Below, in pieces: positions 8,304 to 17,680 of a DNA stretch of 64,000 bases (positions are counted from its first letter, which is position 1; every line of letters starts with the position of its first letter). The position numbers were made by a program, and so were the translations under genes. The notes under the pieces are model-generated. The model was not told where the DNA came from. It did no database searches and was given only the letters and a program-made list of their open reading frames with translations. The stretch is from Nitrospiraceae bacterium (GTDB lineage: Bacteria > Nitrospirota > Nitrospiria > Nitrospirales > Nitrospiraceae): assembly GCA_019637075.1 (NCBI GenBank), contig JAHBWI010000006.1, forward strand, positions 124,001 to 188,000, written 5' to 3'.

Positions 8304-8342
8304 GGGAACTGCCTGGCTGAGGGTGACTATTGTGCCAGAAAG

Positions 8343-8581
8343 TTCTCCGTTTGACTGTCTACGGTTTCGGGGAGCTTACAGGCTGGCGTGTGTTAGAGGA
8401 AGACGACCATCGATGGGGTATCCATAGTTTTGTGGTCGAGGATGAAGGAAGGACTGTGATCGAGTCAGGTGGGAGTTTGCCGGATGGTGCGCCAGCGGTG
8501 TACCTGGCAATTGCGTGGAATGTTGAAATCGTGGAGCAGTTGAAGAGGAATGCAGAAAGGGAAGCAATACTCTTGCAGTGA
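8343..8581 (+). pseudogene. 3' fragment of an unidentified gene next to the IS end
   Basis: An open frame of about 79 codons begins at the IS border and ends at TGA 8579-8581. The translation (LTVYGFGELTGWRVLEEDDH and SFVVEDEGRTVIESGG) looks protein-like, with alternating strands and an acidic composition. The frame can technically begin at TTG 8330 inside the IS end. I read it as the surviving end of a gene cut by the IS, whose ribosome binding site may be the AGGAGGT at 7111-7117. No family is recognised. Confidence 0.35.
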
Positions 8582-8645
8582 TGGCGCAGATGTGGGGCAA
8601 ACCCTTATGATGGGGCAGCTTGTCTATGTAGCAGGTTGCCCCCCT

Positions 8646-8966
8646 TTATTTTGTGCCACAAGCAAATGTTCTGTTGTATCTGACAATTCCGACACTCATT
8701 GCTTGTGCATTGGCCGACCTGCCGTAGAATTGGCCGTTAGCATTAGTATAGGTACCGACGGTTGTCTCATCCATCGCAAGCAGTGTAGCTGGTCCGCGAC
8801 AATACTCATCGGCAGCTTCCTGATAATTCGCATCACTGGCCCACTTTCCCCCCTGGACAGTGACAGTGTTCTGCCTCTTATCAAAAGAAACGATCTTGAT
8901 ATGCGAGCAACCAGACAAAGCAACAAAACAAAAGAAGGTCGCAACACCAAACACACCTCTCAACAT
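8646..8966 (-). CDS. Small lipoprotein
   Basis: 106 residues starting at ATG 8966 after GAGAGAGG. The signal peptide ends in a lipobox (VALSGC, Cys20), so the mature protein is lipid-anchored. The mature part has short beta segments (IKIVSFDKRQNTVTVQGG) and two further Cys, which may form a disulfide. It is island cargo. No family is recognised. Confidence 0.7.
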   Translation of the reverse strand: MLRGVFGVATFFCFVALSGCSHIKIVSFDKRQNTVTVQGGKWASDANYQEAADEYCRGPATLLAMDETTVGTYTNANGQFYGRSANAQAMSVGIVRYNRTFACGTK

Positions 8967-8999
8967 ACGCCCTCTCTCTCGAATGGATGTTTGGATTAT

Positions 9000-9263
9000 T
9001 CATTTGAACAACAATGAGAAGACGGAAACTGCAAGGGAAGCAACTGAGATGAAGATCGCTAAGTACGATCTGTAGGCATTATTCAAGTCAGCCCGTTGTC
9101 TGAGTTCGACATCTGCGGCAATGTACAGCGGAGAGCCCTTGTCCTGAGATCGAAGCAGAGAAAGCAGGTTGTCATCGGGTGCATACCTGATTTTGTTCTG
9201 GTCCGGCATATGCTTGTATCCTTCAAGCATATCCAGGTCTTCTCTTATCTCATCCGCGTTCAT
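9000..9263 (-). CDS. Small tail-anchored membrane protein
   Basis: 87 residues from ATG 9263 with AGAGGCAG upstream. The first 60 residues are soluble and charged (EIREDLDMLEGYKHMP, then LLSLLRSQDKGSPLYIAADVELRQR). Residues 66-86 form one C-terminal membrane helix (YLAIFISVASLAVSVFSLLF). The gene lies just upstream of the lipoprotein gene on the same strand, separated by 33 bp, so the two may be co-transcribed. Function unknown. Confidence 0.65.
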   Translation of the reverse strand: MNADEIREDLDMLEGYKHMPDQNKIRYAPDDNLLSLLRSQDKGSPLYIAADVELRQRADLNNAYRSYLAIFISVASLAVSVFSLLFK

Positions 9264-9340
9264 TCAGGCTGCCTCTGGTAGCCTCGTTAGAATTGTCAGA
9301 TGATGTATACAATAACCGTTGACAAAGATTATTGACATGC

Positions 9341-9381
9341 AATAAAAGGAAAGCCCCTGGAGTTCGTGGCTCCAGAGGCCT
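9341..9381 (-). terminator. Rho-independent terminator after the small integrase-linked gene
   Basis: On the minus strand GCCTCTGGAG, a loop and CTCCAGGGGC form a strong stem, followed by TTTCCTTTTATT. It lies just downstream of the 9396-9560 gene. Confidence 0.75.
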
Positions 9382-9395
9382 CCCCGTCCTAAGCT

Positions 9396-9560
9396 CTACC
9401 TTCCCTTGCGCCGGTCTCTAAGGCGAAATGCCTTGAGGCCGTATTGAGAAGCGTAGATACGCTTTCCGTTCCGCAGCGTAATGTACTTGACGTACACATA
9501 ATCGCCGGGGACTTCAGGTCTTCCCTTTTCCACGGGCCTTGCTCCTTTCTGGGGCACCAT
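9396..9560 (-). CDS. Small basic protein downstream of the integrase
   Basis: 54 residues from ATG 9560 (GGCGGGG upstream); a TTG at 9605 would add 15 residues without a ribosome binding site. The sequence (DYVYVKYITLRNGKRIYASQYGLKAFRLRDRRKGR) is very basic and forms a probable beta hairpin. It is followed by a good terminator. The position between integrase and cargo suggests an excisionase-like or regulatory role, but no helix-turn-helix is evident; this is a guess from context only. Confidence 0.5.
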   Translation of the reverse strand: MVPQKGARPVEKGRPEVPGDYVYVKYITLRNGKRIYASQYGLKAFRLRDRRKGR

Positions 9561-9685
9561 CGCCCCGCCGTTAGGCGAGTGATGCCTGTAAGGAGTGCCA
9601 GTCAAAAGGGATGCTTCGGACGGCGTTTATGTATCAAGTTTGCCGGAACGTGTCAAACAAAAATCATGCCAGTCTTTGCTCCCTG

Positions 9686-10747
9686 CTAGTTTCGCAGGAA
9701 CGGCCTCAGGTTGACCCGTTCAAGATGCTGCTTGAGGACCGCCAAGGGAGGCCCCAGGTACACTGCCTCGTGAACATCCTTACCGCTATGCCCTAGCAAT
9801 TCCCTTCTGGTCTCCCCATCTACACCAGCCTCGTAAAGCTTCGTTGTCATGGTCGGACGAAAGGAATGCAGACTCTTTTCCCCTGGTATGTTGAGTTTGA
9901 GCAACAGACGATGAAACCACTTTGCAACCAAGTCACCGGCAGTCCCTCGACCCATGCCACGACCTTTCTTCTTCAGAGCGAGATGCTTCGGGAACAGCAA
10001 CAACTCACCCTGCGCCTTCATCGAGTCTACGTACTTCAGGAAACCAAGTTCAATCAGGTGCGAGTGGATCGGGACACGCCTTCGGCTCGCCTTGTTCTTG
10101 AGTCTTCGGCCTCTGCCTGGATCAGGCGCAATGTCGAAACAGTTCAGGCCCTCTTCGTCCTTGATGTCAGAGAGGGCAAGATTGGCAACTTCTTCGCGCC
10201 GAGCACCAGTGAGAAGGAGAAGCAGGGGCAACCAGTACCGAGCGGCGGAAGTCACCTGAGCATGTTCCCCATCCTTCAACTGCCTCCTGTACTCGCTGCT
10301 TGTGAACACCGCCTTGATGTCAGCATCCGAGAATGTCTCAGTCTGCTTCGCTTCGATGCCTTGGTAGGTCAGGCCGTCAACCGGATTGGTTTCAGAGTAT
10401 TTTCCTTCGTTGATTAGCCATGAGAAAAAGTGCGTCAGATGGGTCAGGTCTTGGTTGATCGTCTGCTTCGACAGCAAGTCCTTCTCCGGCCACCCCGGAT
10501 GGCGGCCATCACCTTGAGCACGCTTCAGGACATCCTTGAGCGCCATCCCAGGGAACTTCTTCGAGGCATTGCTAGGGAGCTTCCTGATGGTGTCACGATA
10601 GGTGATGCAGTCCTGTTTCGTGATGGTGTGAATAGGCTTGTCACCACCGAGTTCCAAGAACCTCTTCAGGACATTCCGCTTGGCTTCGATGGTGCCCGGC
10701 GCTCTGTGCTCGAAGTGCTTCAGGTATGCAGGGATGGCTTCTGACAA
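9686..10747 (-). pseudogene. Tyrosine recombinase (integrase), catalytic part, separated by frameshift
   Basis: This frame holds the SAM-like N-terminal domain and the complete tyrosine-recombinase catalytic domain: Arg in TGARREEVANL, the H-x-x-R box HSFRPT, the second His in LLGHSG, and the nucleophile Tyr in EAVYLGPPL. It can start at TTG 10747, but coding similarity continues upstream in the same frame (PEPATIRDPEAVFH), so the real N-terminus is in the fragment at 10801-11382. The gene sits between the tRNA-Leu attachment site and the cargo, as integrases of such islands do. If only this part is translated, arm-type DNA binding would be missing. Confidence 0.85.
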
Positions 10748-10800
10748 ATGGAAGACCGCCTCCGGATCACGAATGGTGGCCGGTTCCGGTGTAGTTGGAC

Positions 10801-11382
10801 TTATGCGATCTGTCGGACCATCGAGGGGCTCACCATACTCTTCTCCATAGTTGCCCTGTACTCAACCTTGATCTTGCCAGCAATGACGCTCTCAGCCTTC
10901 AGCAGTTCGCGGCAGAGCAGCTTGTGAGTCTGCGAGCCTTCCTGAAGATCCTTGATGTCGTACCGTCGAAGGAACTCTTTGAGCGTAGCCGAAGGCAATG
11001 CCTTCAGGTTGTTCTCTCGGAGGCCTCTGGCGTAGTCCTCAAGGTTGCTTCGGGAGAAGTCTGAAAGACGATCTTGCCACTGCCCGTTGACCTCGTTGGT
11101 GAGATCAGTCGAAGCGATAGACTCCTCCCACTCATCCAACCTTTCCTTGATGTATCGAAACACGAGGAAGCGAATCTGAGTGAGCGTCATCGAATGGCCG
11201 TGCCGTTGTAGATGAAGGAAGAGTGCCGAAGCGTTTCCCTCGACCACCCTTGATCTCAACTCTGCCACGGCCTGGTCAGATGTGCCGAGAGATTTCCAGA
11301 TTTCTTCCTTGCCGAGGAGTGACTTCAGATCAGCGGGAACGAAGATGCGAACGTAGATTGAGTGACGATTGGACCTTCGCAC
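10801..11382 (-). pseudogene. Integrase N-terminal part, broken by frameshift
   Basis: 193 codons starting with GTG 11382. The opening (SIYVRIFVPADLKSLLGKEEIWKSLGTSD) is the typical N-terminal domain of phage-type integrases (DUF6538-like). The frame ends at TAA 10801. The frame shifted by one base encodes GNYGEEYGEPLDGPTD and runs without stop into the downstream catalytic part, so a single-base insertion or deletion between about 10820 and 10870 explains the split. Sequencing error is an alternative. Confidence 0.8.
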
Positions 11383-11465
11383 AAGACGACGTACCGTAGC
11401 CAGTCACCTGGTCTACCGTAGCCACTGTACGTATCTGCTTGTTAGATCAGAACAGGAAGGAAAGC

Positions 11466-11481
11466 TGGTGCCGAAGCCGGG
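11466..11481 (-). repeat. Island attachment repeat, tRNA copy
   Basis: These are the last 16 bases of the tRNA-Leu gene including CCA (TGGTGCCGAAGCCGGG on the plus strand), identical to 4554-4569. Crossover here leaves the tRNA intact. Confidence 0.85.
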
Positions 11482-11552
11482 ATTTGAACCCGGACACCCT
11501 TGCGGGCGCTAGACCCTGAATCTAGTGCGTCTGCCAGTTCCGCCACTTCGGC
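11466..11552 (-). tRNA. tRNA-Leu (anticodon CAG)
   Basis: The minus strand folds as an 87-base class II tRNA: acceptor GCCGAAG / CTTCGGC, D arm, anticodon stem CTAGA / TCTAG with loop TTCAGGG (anticodon CAG), a variable arm, T arm with GGTTCAAATCC, and an encoded CCA. The long variable arm and anticodon identify leucine. Its 3' end serves as the island attachment site. Confidence 0.95.
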
Positions 11553-11555
11553 CCT

Positions 11556-11684
11556 AGGTGGATGCTGAAATAAGCCTACAACTGCGATCTCGCTTCACTT
11601 AAACCGTCGACATACAAAACCGGAGTACGCCTTCGGTTTTCGTGCGCTGCGGCCTTGTTCTAGGCTTGTTTGAGCATCCCCACC
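11556..11684. repeat. Palindromic intergenic repeat element
   Basis: The outer arms GGATGCTGAAATAAGCCTA (11560-11578) and TAGGCTTGTTTGAGCATCC (11661-11679) are imperfect inverted repeats about 80 bp apart. An inner perfect stem AAAACCG / CGGTTTT (11616-11622, 11634-11640) lies between them. The architecture (GGATGCTGAAA, then TGAGCATCC at the other end) matches a dispersed palindromic repeat I recall from Nitrospira-type genomes. It has no coding content. It directly abuts tRNA-Leu on the side away from the island. Confidence 0.6.
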
Positions 11685-11776
11685 GGAGAATCGCTCAATT
11701 CTTTGTCAGCTCGCTCCAGCTCAGTGCGAACTACCTGCTAAGCGAACGCGGATTATCGCTGATCGTCATTCACCCG

Positions 11777-13243
11777 TCAAGGTGAGGGAATGACGATGCT
11801 CCAGGGACCGTCCGGCGTGACGGTACGAAGGTCGCCGCTCAGGACGATGCGCTCACGGACCAAGCCTGCGCTGGCCAGCAACCAGGGCCGCCGGATCAGG
11901 GGCGCTTCGTCGGCCAGCAGCAGGTCGAAGCGAATCTTCTTGAACAGAGGATCGGCCGCCACCCGAGCCGCAGTCGTGACGACGACGCGGCGATTCTGCA
12001 CGAACGCCTGGCGGTTAGTGTCCTCTTCGGCCGCCAGCAGCTCGCGAATCTTCTTGGTGCCGCCCAACTTCACGATCTCTTCCTTGAGTTCGGCAAATTC
12101 GGGCTTCATTTCCTTCGGCACCGCCGCCTCGGGAATCAGCTCGTCGATCCGCTGCTTTGCAATGTTGAGTTCCTTCATCAGGCCGGCGATCTGGCGGTCA
12201 TAGATCTGCTTATATTCACGCAAGGATTCGACGTTCTTCCCGACGGCCTGCATCGAGAGCCGCTTCCAAATGGGCAACTCTTCATACTGAGCGAGCGTAG
12301 CGTCGATTTCCTTGATCTTGCCCTGTAGCTCGCTCAAGTGGGTCAGCAGGCGCCATTCGAGGAGCCGCACTTCGTCCAGATCCTTTTGCTTCTGAGCCTT
12401 GTACGCCAACAACGGCGTCAGCTCGCGGAAACGCTCGTATTTCTTCCGCAAGGCGGCCTTTTCAGATCGAGCCTTGGCGTAGAATTGGTGCATCTGCGCC
12501 TCGAAACCCAGCTCGCCTAGAGGAATGCCGGCCTGTTCGCGACCCAACGCCACTTCATAGCGGCTGAGCCAGCTCCTATAGGTGAGGCCGGCGCCTTTCA
12601 TGGCGCGCGCCAATACCAGGGTGACCGCATCGGCGGATTGATGGTCCGGCGTGACCAACAGAATTCGCTTATTGGTTCGGGTGAGCTCGATCGCGAGGGT
12701 CGCAAGCTTTTGGCGTCGCGCCGCAAGATCCTCCTGCCACAGAAGCGTCAGAACCGTGGTGGATGCCATCGACTGCAGGGTGGCCACATCGCCCGATTGC
12801 GCTGCATCAAAAACCGGCAGCAGCCGCTCTGCCGGCCCCAGGCTGTAGGAGGCGCCGGTTCGGCTCATGTCGGCCAGCCGGCGGCCCACGGTTTGGGCAA
12901 ATCCGCTGGCGTCGGGTACCAGCGTCACGGACGGCACAAGATCCCCGATGGGATCGAAGAGCTGCAGCACAAGCCGGTCGCCGTGCTGCGACAACACGAC
13001 CCCTTCGGTCGGTTCCTCGTCATCCGGCAGCAAAACGGTGACCGGAAAGTCCACGCCGATCCGAACGTCGGGGGGCAACACAAACTCATACAGCTGCAAC
13101 GCCCCGACAGTCTGTAACCTCCGCCCCTGCGAGGCCGTCACCGGCTGATCCCGGCCTCGTTCGGCGTCGGAGGCCGCCTCCGCGTCCATTGCCATAGCCA
13201 TGTGCTCGAGCCATTGCTCGAGCGTTGCTGGGACCAGTGTCAC
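11777..13243 (-). CDS. Helicase-like protein lacking Walker A, with central coiled coil
   Basis: 488 residues. The C-terminal part (FDLLLADEAPLI, then LASAGLVRERIVLSGDLRTVTP) looks like motifs II and III of superfamily 1 DNA/RNA helicases of the AAA_11/AAA_12 type, and ILLVTPDHQSADAVTL resembles motif Ia. Where motif I (GxGKT) should be, the sequence reads STTVLTLLWQEDL, with no P-loop. Residues about 255-390 are a long charged coiled coil. The protein ends soon after motif III, so motifs IV-VI are absent. It is therefore probably not an active helicase; a scaffold or decoy role is conceivable. Monocistronic, divergent from rplI. Confidence 0.6.
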   Translation of the reverse strand: MTLVPATLEQWLEHMAMAMDAEAASDAERGRDQPVTASQGRRLQTVGALQLYEFVLPPDVRIGVDFPVTVLLPDDEEPTEGVVLSQHGDRLVLQLFDPIGDLVPSVTLVPDASGFAQTVGRRLADMSRTGASYSLGPAERLLPVFDAAQSGDVATLQSMASTTVLTLLWQEDLAARRQKLATLAIELTRTNKRILLVTPDHQSADAVTLVLARAMKGAGLTYRSWLSRYEVALGREQAGIPLGELGFEAQMHQFYAKARSEKAALRKKYERFRELTPLLAYKAQKQKDLDEVRLLEWRLLTHLSELQGKIKEIDATLAQYEELPIWKRLSMQAVGKNVESLREYKQIYDRQIAGLMKELNIAKQRIDELIPEAAVPKEMKPEFAELKEEIVKLGGTKKIRELLAAEEDTNRQAFVQNRRVVVTTAARVAADPLFKKIRFDLLLADEAPLIRRPWLLASAGLVRERIVLSGDLRTVTPDGPWSIVIPSP

Positions 13244-13421
13244 CGTGGGTGCTCCTCATGAGGCCGGCTGTTCAGGATTGCTGCACAGGCGGGACTCTGC
13301 CGTTGGGCCCCGTATCTTAATGAGTGCGCGGAGAGTCTGTCCAGGGACCTGCGCCCCTCAAAACCGCCTTCCACCCGGAATCGCCCCTCCGTCGATTCAT
13401 CCGGAATTTCACTCAGGCGAA

Positions 13422-13450
13422 TTGACTTTTCCCCAGGGCGCCAGTATGCT
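13422..13450 (+). promoter_or_regulatory. Promoter of the rplI operon
   Basis: TTGACT (13422-13427), 17-bp spacer, TATGCT (13445-13450), 30 bp before the rplI start codon; AAAGGAG serves as ribosome binding site. Confidence 0.7.
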
Positions 13451-13480
13451 TTTTCCCTTTCCACTCAAAGGAGTTGCAGT

Positions 13481-13957
13481 ATGAAGGTGATTCTACAGGA
13501 AACTCTCGAAGGCGTAGGCAATCTCGGCGACCTCTTGGATGTCTCGGATGGGTTCGCCCGAAACTATTTGCTGCCCCGCCGCAAGGCCGTGCTGGCGAAC
13601 GACCGGAACATCAAGGAATTCGAGCACACCAAGCGCGTCGCAGCGGAACGGGCCAAGAAGGAGCGGCAAGAGATCGAGGCTCACGGGAAGAAGATCTCTG
13701 CGGTGTCGTTGACGATCGAGGCGCAGGTCGGGAAGGACGACAAGATGTTCGGGTCGGTCACGGCCAAGGACATCGCAGAAGGGCTTGCCGAGAAAGGCTT
13801 CACGGTGGATCGCCGCAAGATCCAGCTGGCGCAGCCGATCAAGGAGTTGGGCACCTTTACGATTCCAATCAAGCTGCCGCGCGAAGTGACGGCGAGCATC
13901 GCCGTGCAGGTTGTGAAGAAGCAGGGCGCGGAACCGGAAGCGGAAGCCACGGCCTAG
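13481..13957 (+). CDS. rplI: 50S ribosomal protein L9
   Basis: 158 residues, the usual length with a short extra acidic tail. L9 binds 23S rRNA and spans the ribosome surface. The N-terminal signature MKVILQETLEGVGNLGDLLDV and VSDGFARNYLLPRRKAV is unmistakable, followed by the long central helix (EFEHTKRVAAERAKKERQEI) and the C-terminal domain (FGSVTAKDIAEGL). AAAGGAG precedes the ATG. First gene of a run rplI-glyA-nrdR-kinase-regulator on the plus strand. Confidence 0.97.
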   Translation: MKVILQETLEGVGNLGDLLDVSDGFARNYLLPRRKAVLANDRNIKEFEHTKRVAAERAKKERQEIEAHGKKISAVSLTIEAQVGKDDKMFGSVTAKDIAEGLAEKGFTVDRRKIQLAQPIKELGTFTIPIKLPREVTASIAVQVVKKQGAEPEAEATA

Positions 13958-14018
13958 TCGAGCCAGATCGAGCGCGGCCCTTCCCGGGCCGCAGCGCACC
14001 CGGAGGAATTGAGAAATA

Positions 14019-15296
<1,278 letters not shown>

Positions 15297-15311
15297 GCAG
15301 GATATGTCCCG

Positions 15312-15776
15312 GTGAAGTGCCCCTTCTGTGACGATGTAGAAGACAAGGTCGTCGATTCGCGTATGGCGAAGGAGGGCGAGGTCATCCGACGCCGGCGCGA
15401 ATGCCTGTCCTGCAAGCGCCGCTACACCACCTACGAACGGGTTGAAGAGACGATGCCGGTGGTCGTGAAGAAGGACGGCCGCCGCGAGCCGTTCGACCGG
15501 GGCAAGATCGTCGCCGGACTGAAGAAAGCCTGCGAGAAGCGGCCGATCAGCACCGCCACGATCGAAACCGTCACCGATCGAATCGAAAAGCGCATCCAAG
15601 AACTCGGCGAAACCGAAATCGACAGCACCGCAGTGGGCGAGGAAGTCATGCGGGAACTGTCGCAGTTGGATCAGGTGGCGTACGTCCGGTTCGCATCGGT
15701 ATACCGCGAGTTCAAAGACATCGACCAGTTCATGGACGAGATCAAGGCGCTCGCCCAACAGCGCCGGGAACGCTAG
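15312..15776 (+). CDS. nrdR: Transcriptional repressor NrdR
   Basis: 154 residues from GTG 15312. NrdR represses ribonucleotide reductase genes in response to bound ATP/dATP. The N-terminal zinc ribbon (MKCPFC, then [13 protein letters not shown]) is followed by the ATP-cone ([24 protein letters not shown]). The C-terminal part has the usual [19 protein letters not shown]. Length and order after glyA are typical. No NrdR-box pair was noticed in this window. Confidence 0.96.
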   Translation: MKCPFCDDVEDKVVDSRMAKEGEVIRRRRECLSCKRRYTTYERVEETMPVVVKKDGRREPFDRGKIVAGLKKACEKRPISTATIETVTDRIEKRIQELGETEIDSTAVGEEVMRELSQLDQVAYVRFASVYREFKDIDQFMDEIKALAQQRRER

Positions 15777-15900
15777 TTGGCCGTTCCGGTGTGCTCGAGG
15801 GTTCTTCCCCTCCCCTCCCTCTGCTCTCGTCCTTCCCGACGGTTCGTGTCTGATACGATAAACCACCGCCGGCTTTCCGGTACGAGGGGTGTCTGAGACT

Positions 15901-17022
15901 ATGGCCGCGACAACAGCGAAACGAGACCGCCGGCGCACCGGCCGCTCTCGCGGAAAAGGCCTTCCGGGAACGACCAAGGTCGCGATCATCGGCGCGGGCC
16001 GCGGCGGCACCGCCCTGATGGAAATCTTCGCGACCGATCCCTTGGTCCGGATCGTCGGGGTCGCGGAAATCAACCCGAATGCACCGGGGCTGGGGCTGGC
16101 CAAGCGCCTGAAGATTCCCGTCACCCGCAATTATCGCCGGCTACTGAGCCTGGAACGGATCGACCTGGTCATCGACGTCTCCGGCAACGCCGAGATCGGC
16201 GAGTACTTGATGGACTTCCATCGCATGGGCGTGACCGTGATCGGCGGCGCCAGCGCCAAGTTCATGTGGCAGCTTATCGAGGCACGAATTCGCGCCACCG
16301 CCGAAATCGAGAAGACGTTGAACAAGTATCAGTCCCTGTACCGGTTGTACGTGAAGGAAACCGGGGCCGCCGTGACCGAAGAACGGACCAGGATCGCCTG
16401 CGAGATCCACGACGGCCTGGTGCAGAGCTTGGCGGGGGTGAACTTCAAACTGGAGCTGTGCCAGGAACTACACCGGAAAGACCCGAAGGAAAGTCTTGCG
16501 ACGTTGCGTGAATCGAAAGCGCAACTGAAGCTGGCCATCCAAGAAGCCCGTCAGGTCATTTTCAATCTGCGCCCCCTCCATTACGACAAGATGGAGTTGG
16601 TCCCGGCCCTGACCAACTATCTTCGATCCTACGAGACCCAGTACCACATCAAGACGGAATTCTCGGCGGCCGGCGACGAGAAGATCCTCTTTCCGCGCAC
16701 CAAGATTTTCCTCTTCCGCATCGTCCAGGAAGCCTTGAGCAACGTCCAGAAGCATGCAAAGGCCGATCGGGTGTCGGTACGGCTGGATATTCAGCTGGAC
16801 CTGCTTCAGGTGACCATTACGGACAATGGCATCGGGTTCGACATGGAGGCGGTGCTGCGGGACCCCGAAAAGTGGGATCACTTCGGGGTCAAGGGAATCG
16901 TCGAGCGCGCCCGTTTAGTGGGGGGCGAAGCGACGATCGAGTCCAAGAAGGGGCGTGGCACACGCATCGTGCTCAAAGTCCCGCTAGCCGACAAGGAGAC
17001 GATTCGCAATGGAAAAGATTAA
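15901..17022 (+). CDS. NarL-type sensor histidine kinase with N-terminal Rossmann (NAD-binding-like) domain
   Basis: 373 residues from ATG 15901 (GAGGGG 11 bp upstream; a GTG at 15889 lacks a site). Residues 24-140 look like a dinucleotide-binding fold: VAIIGAGRGGTALMEIF (glycine motif about residues 31-36), VVGVAEIN-like second strand, IDLVIDVSGN and VTVIGGASAKFMW. A helical linker leads to a HisKA_3 dimerisation box (ACEIHDGLVQSLAGV, phospho-acceptor about His170) and a HATPase domain (EALSNVQKHAKA, DNGIGFD, GRGTRI). There is no transmembrane segment, so it is a cytosolic sensor. It overlaps the response regulator gene by 14 bp. Sensing of NAD(H) or a related ligand is inferred. Confidence 0.85.
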   Translation: MAATTAKRDRRRTGRSRGKGLPGTTKVAIIGAGRGGTALMEIFATDPLVRIVGVAEINPNAPGLGLAKRLKIPVTRNYRRLLSLERIDLVIDVSGNAEIGEYLMDFHRMGVTVIGGASAKFMWQLIEARIRATAEIEKTLNKYQSLYRLYVKETGAAVTEERTRIACEIHDGLVQSLAGVNFKLELCQELHRKDPKESLATLRESKAQLKLAIQEARQVIFNLRPLHYDKMELVPALTNYLRSYETQYHIKTEFSAAGDEKILFPRTKIFLFRIVQEALSNVQKHAKADRVSVRLDIQLDLLQVTITDNGIGFDMEAVLRDPEKWDHFGVKGIVERARLVGGEATIESKKGRGTRIVLKVPLADKETIRNGKD

Positions 17023-17680
17023 GGTCCTGATTGCCGATGATCACCGCGTCGTCCGAGAAGGATTGGCCGCGATCCTGAAGACGAAAGACGACATCAACGT
17101 CGTCGGGGAAGCACAGGATGGCGTCGAAGCGGTCGAGAAGACGCGGACGCTGCTCCCGGATGTGGTGCTCATGGATGTGAGCATGCCGCGCATGGGCGGT
17201 GTGGAAGCCACCCGGCAGATCAAACGGGAATTTCCCCACATCGGCATCGTGGCCCTGACCATGTATGAAGAACAACAATATATCTTCGACTTGGTTCGCG
17301 CCGGAGCGACCGGCTATCTCCTGAAAGACTCCGAGTCTTCCCAAATCGTCGCCGCCATTCGAGCGATCTATCGCGGCGAATCCCTGATCCATCCGTCGGT
17401 CGCGAGCAAGATCCTCGCGGAGTTTTCCCTCATGTCCCAGAAGAAGGGAAAGAAACCGGCCTGGGTCGAGCATGACCTCACCGAACGTGAAATCACGGTC
17501 CTGCGCCTGGTCGCCGACGGCAAGACCAACAAGGAAATCGCCAACAGCCTCGACCTGAGCGAGAAGACCGTGAAGAACCACGTGCGCAACATCTTCCACA
17601 AGCTTCAGGTCTATGACCGGACGCAAGCCGCGATTCTGGCTATCCGTAAGGGCCTCATCGAGCTGGAACCAAGGCCGTAA
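17009..17680 (+). CDS. NarL/FixJ-family response regulator
   Basis: 223 residues. The receiver domain (residues 1-120) has the acidic pair in IADDHRVVREGL, the phospho-acceptor Asp in DVVLMDVSMPRMGG, Thr in VALTMYEE and Lys in GYLLKDSE. The C-terminal LuxR helix-turn-helix (LTEREITVLRLVADGKTNKEIA, then EKTVKNHVRNIFHKL) binds DNA. The 14-bp overlap with the preceding kinase gene shows that they form a two-component pair. Target genes are unknown. Confidence 0.95.
   Translation: MEKIKVLIADDHRVVREGLAAILKTKDDINVVGEAQDGVEAVEKTRTLLPDVVLMDVSMPRMGGVEATRQIKREFPHIGIVALTMYEEQQYIFDLVRAGATGYLLKDSESSQIVAAIRAIYRGESLIHPSVASKILAEFSLMSQKKGKKPAWVEHDLTEREITVLRLVADGKTNKEIANSLDLSEKTVKNHVRNIFHKLQVYDRTQAAILAIRKGLIELEPRP

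Larger units (their letters stand above)
7127..8342 (-). mobile_element. IS3-family insertion sequence, inactivated
   Basis: Two overlapping transposase frames on the minus strand (orfA 8303-8037, orfB to 7186), joined by an A6G slippery heptamer, define an IS3-family element. The approximate ends are imperfect inverted repeats: ACTTTCTGACTG at 7126-7137 and, on the opposite strand, ACTTTCTGGCAC near 8343-8332. No target-site duplication is obvious, so the borders are uncertain by several bases. orfB carries two in-frame TGA codons, so this copy cannot make transposase. Confidence 0.8.
4554..11481. mobile_element. Genomic island integrated in the 3' end of tRNA-Leu
   Basis: A 6.9-kb segment bounded by 16-bp direct repeats (4554-4569 and 11466-11481), one of which is the 3' end of tRNA-Leu. 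The integrase (9686-11382) is the gene next to the tRNA. Cargo: Fic protein, a membrane protein, an IS3-family element, a lipoprotein and two small proteins. The segment is AT-richer than its surroundings. The integrase is split by a frameshift, so the island is probably immobile now unless helped in trans. Confidence 0.85.
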
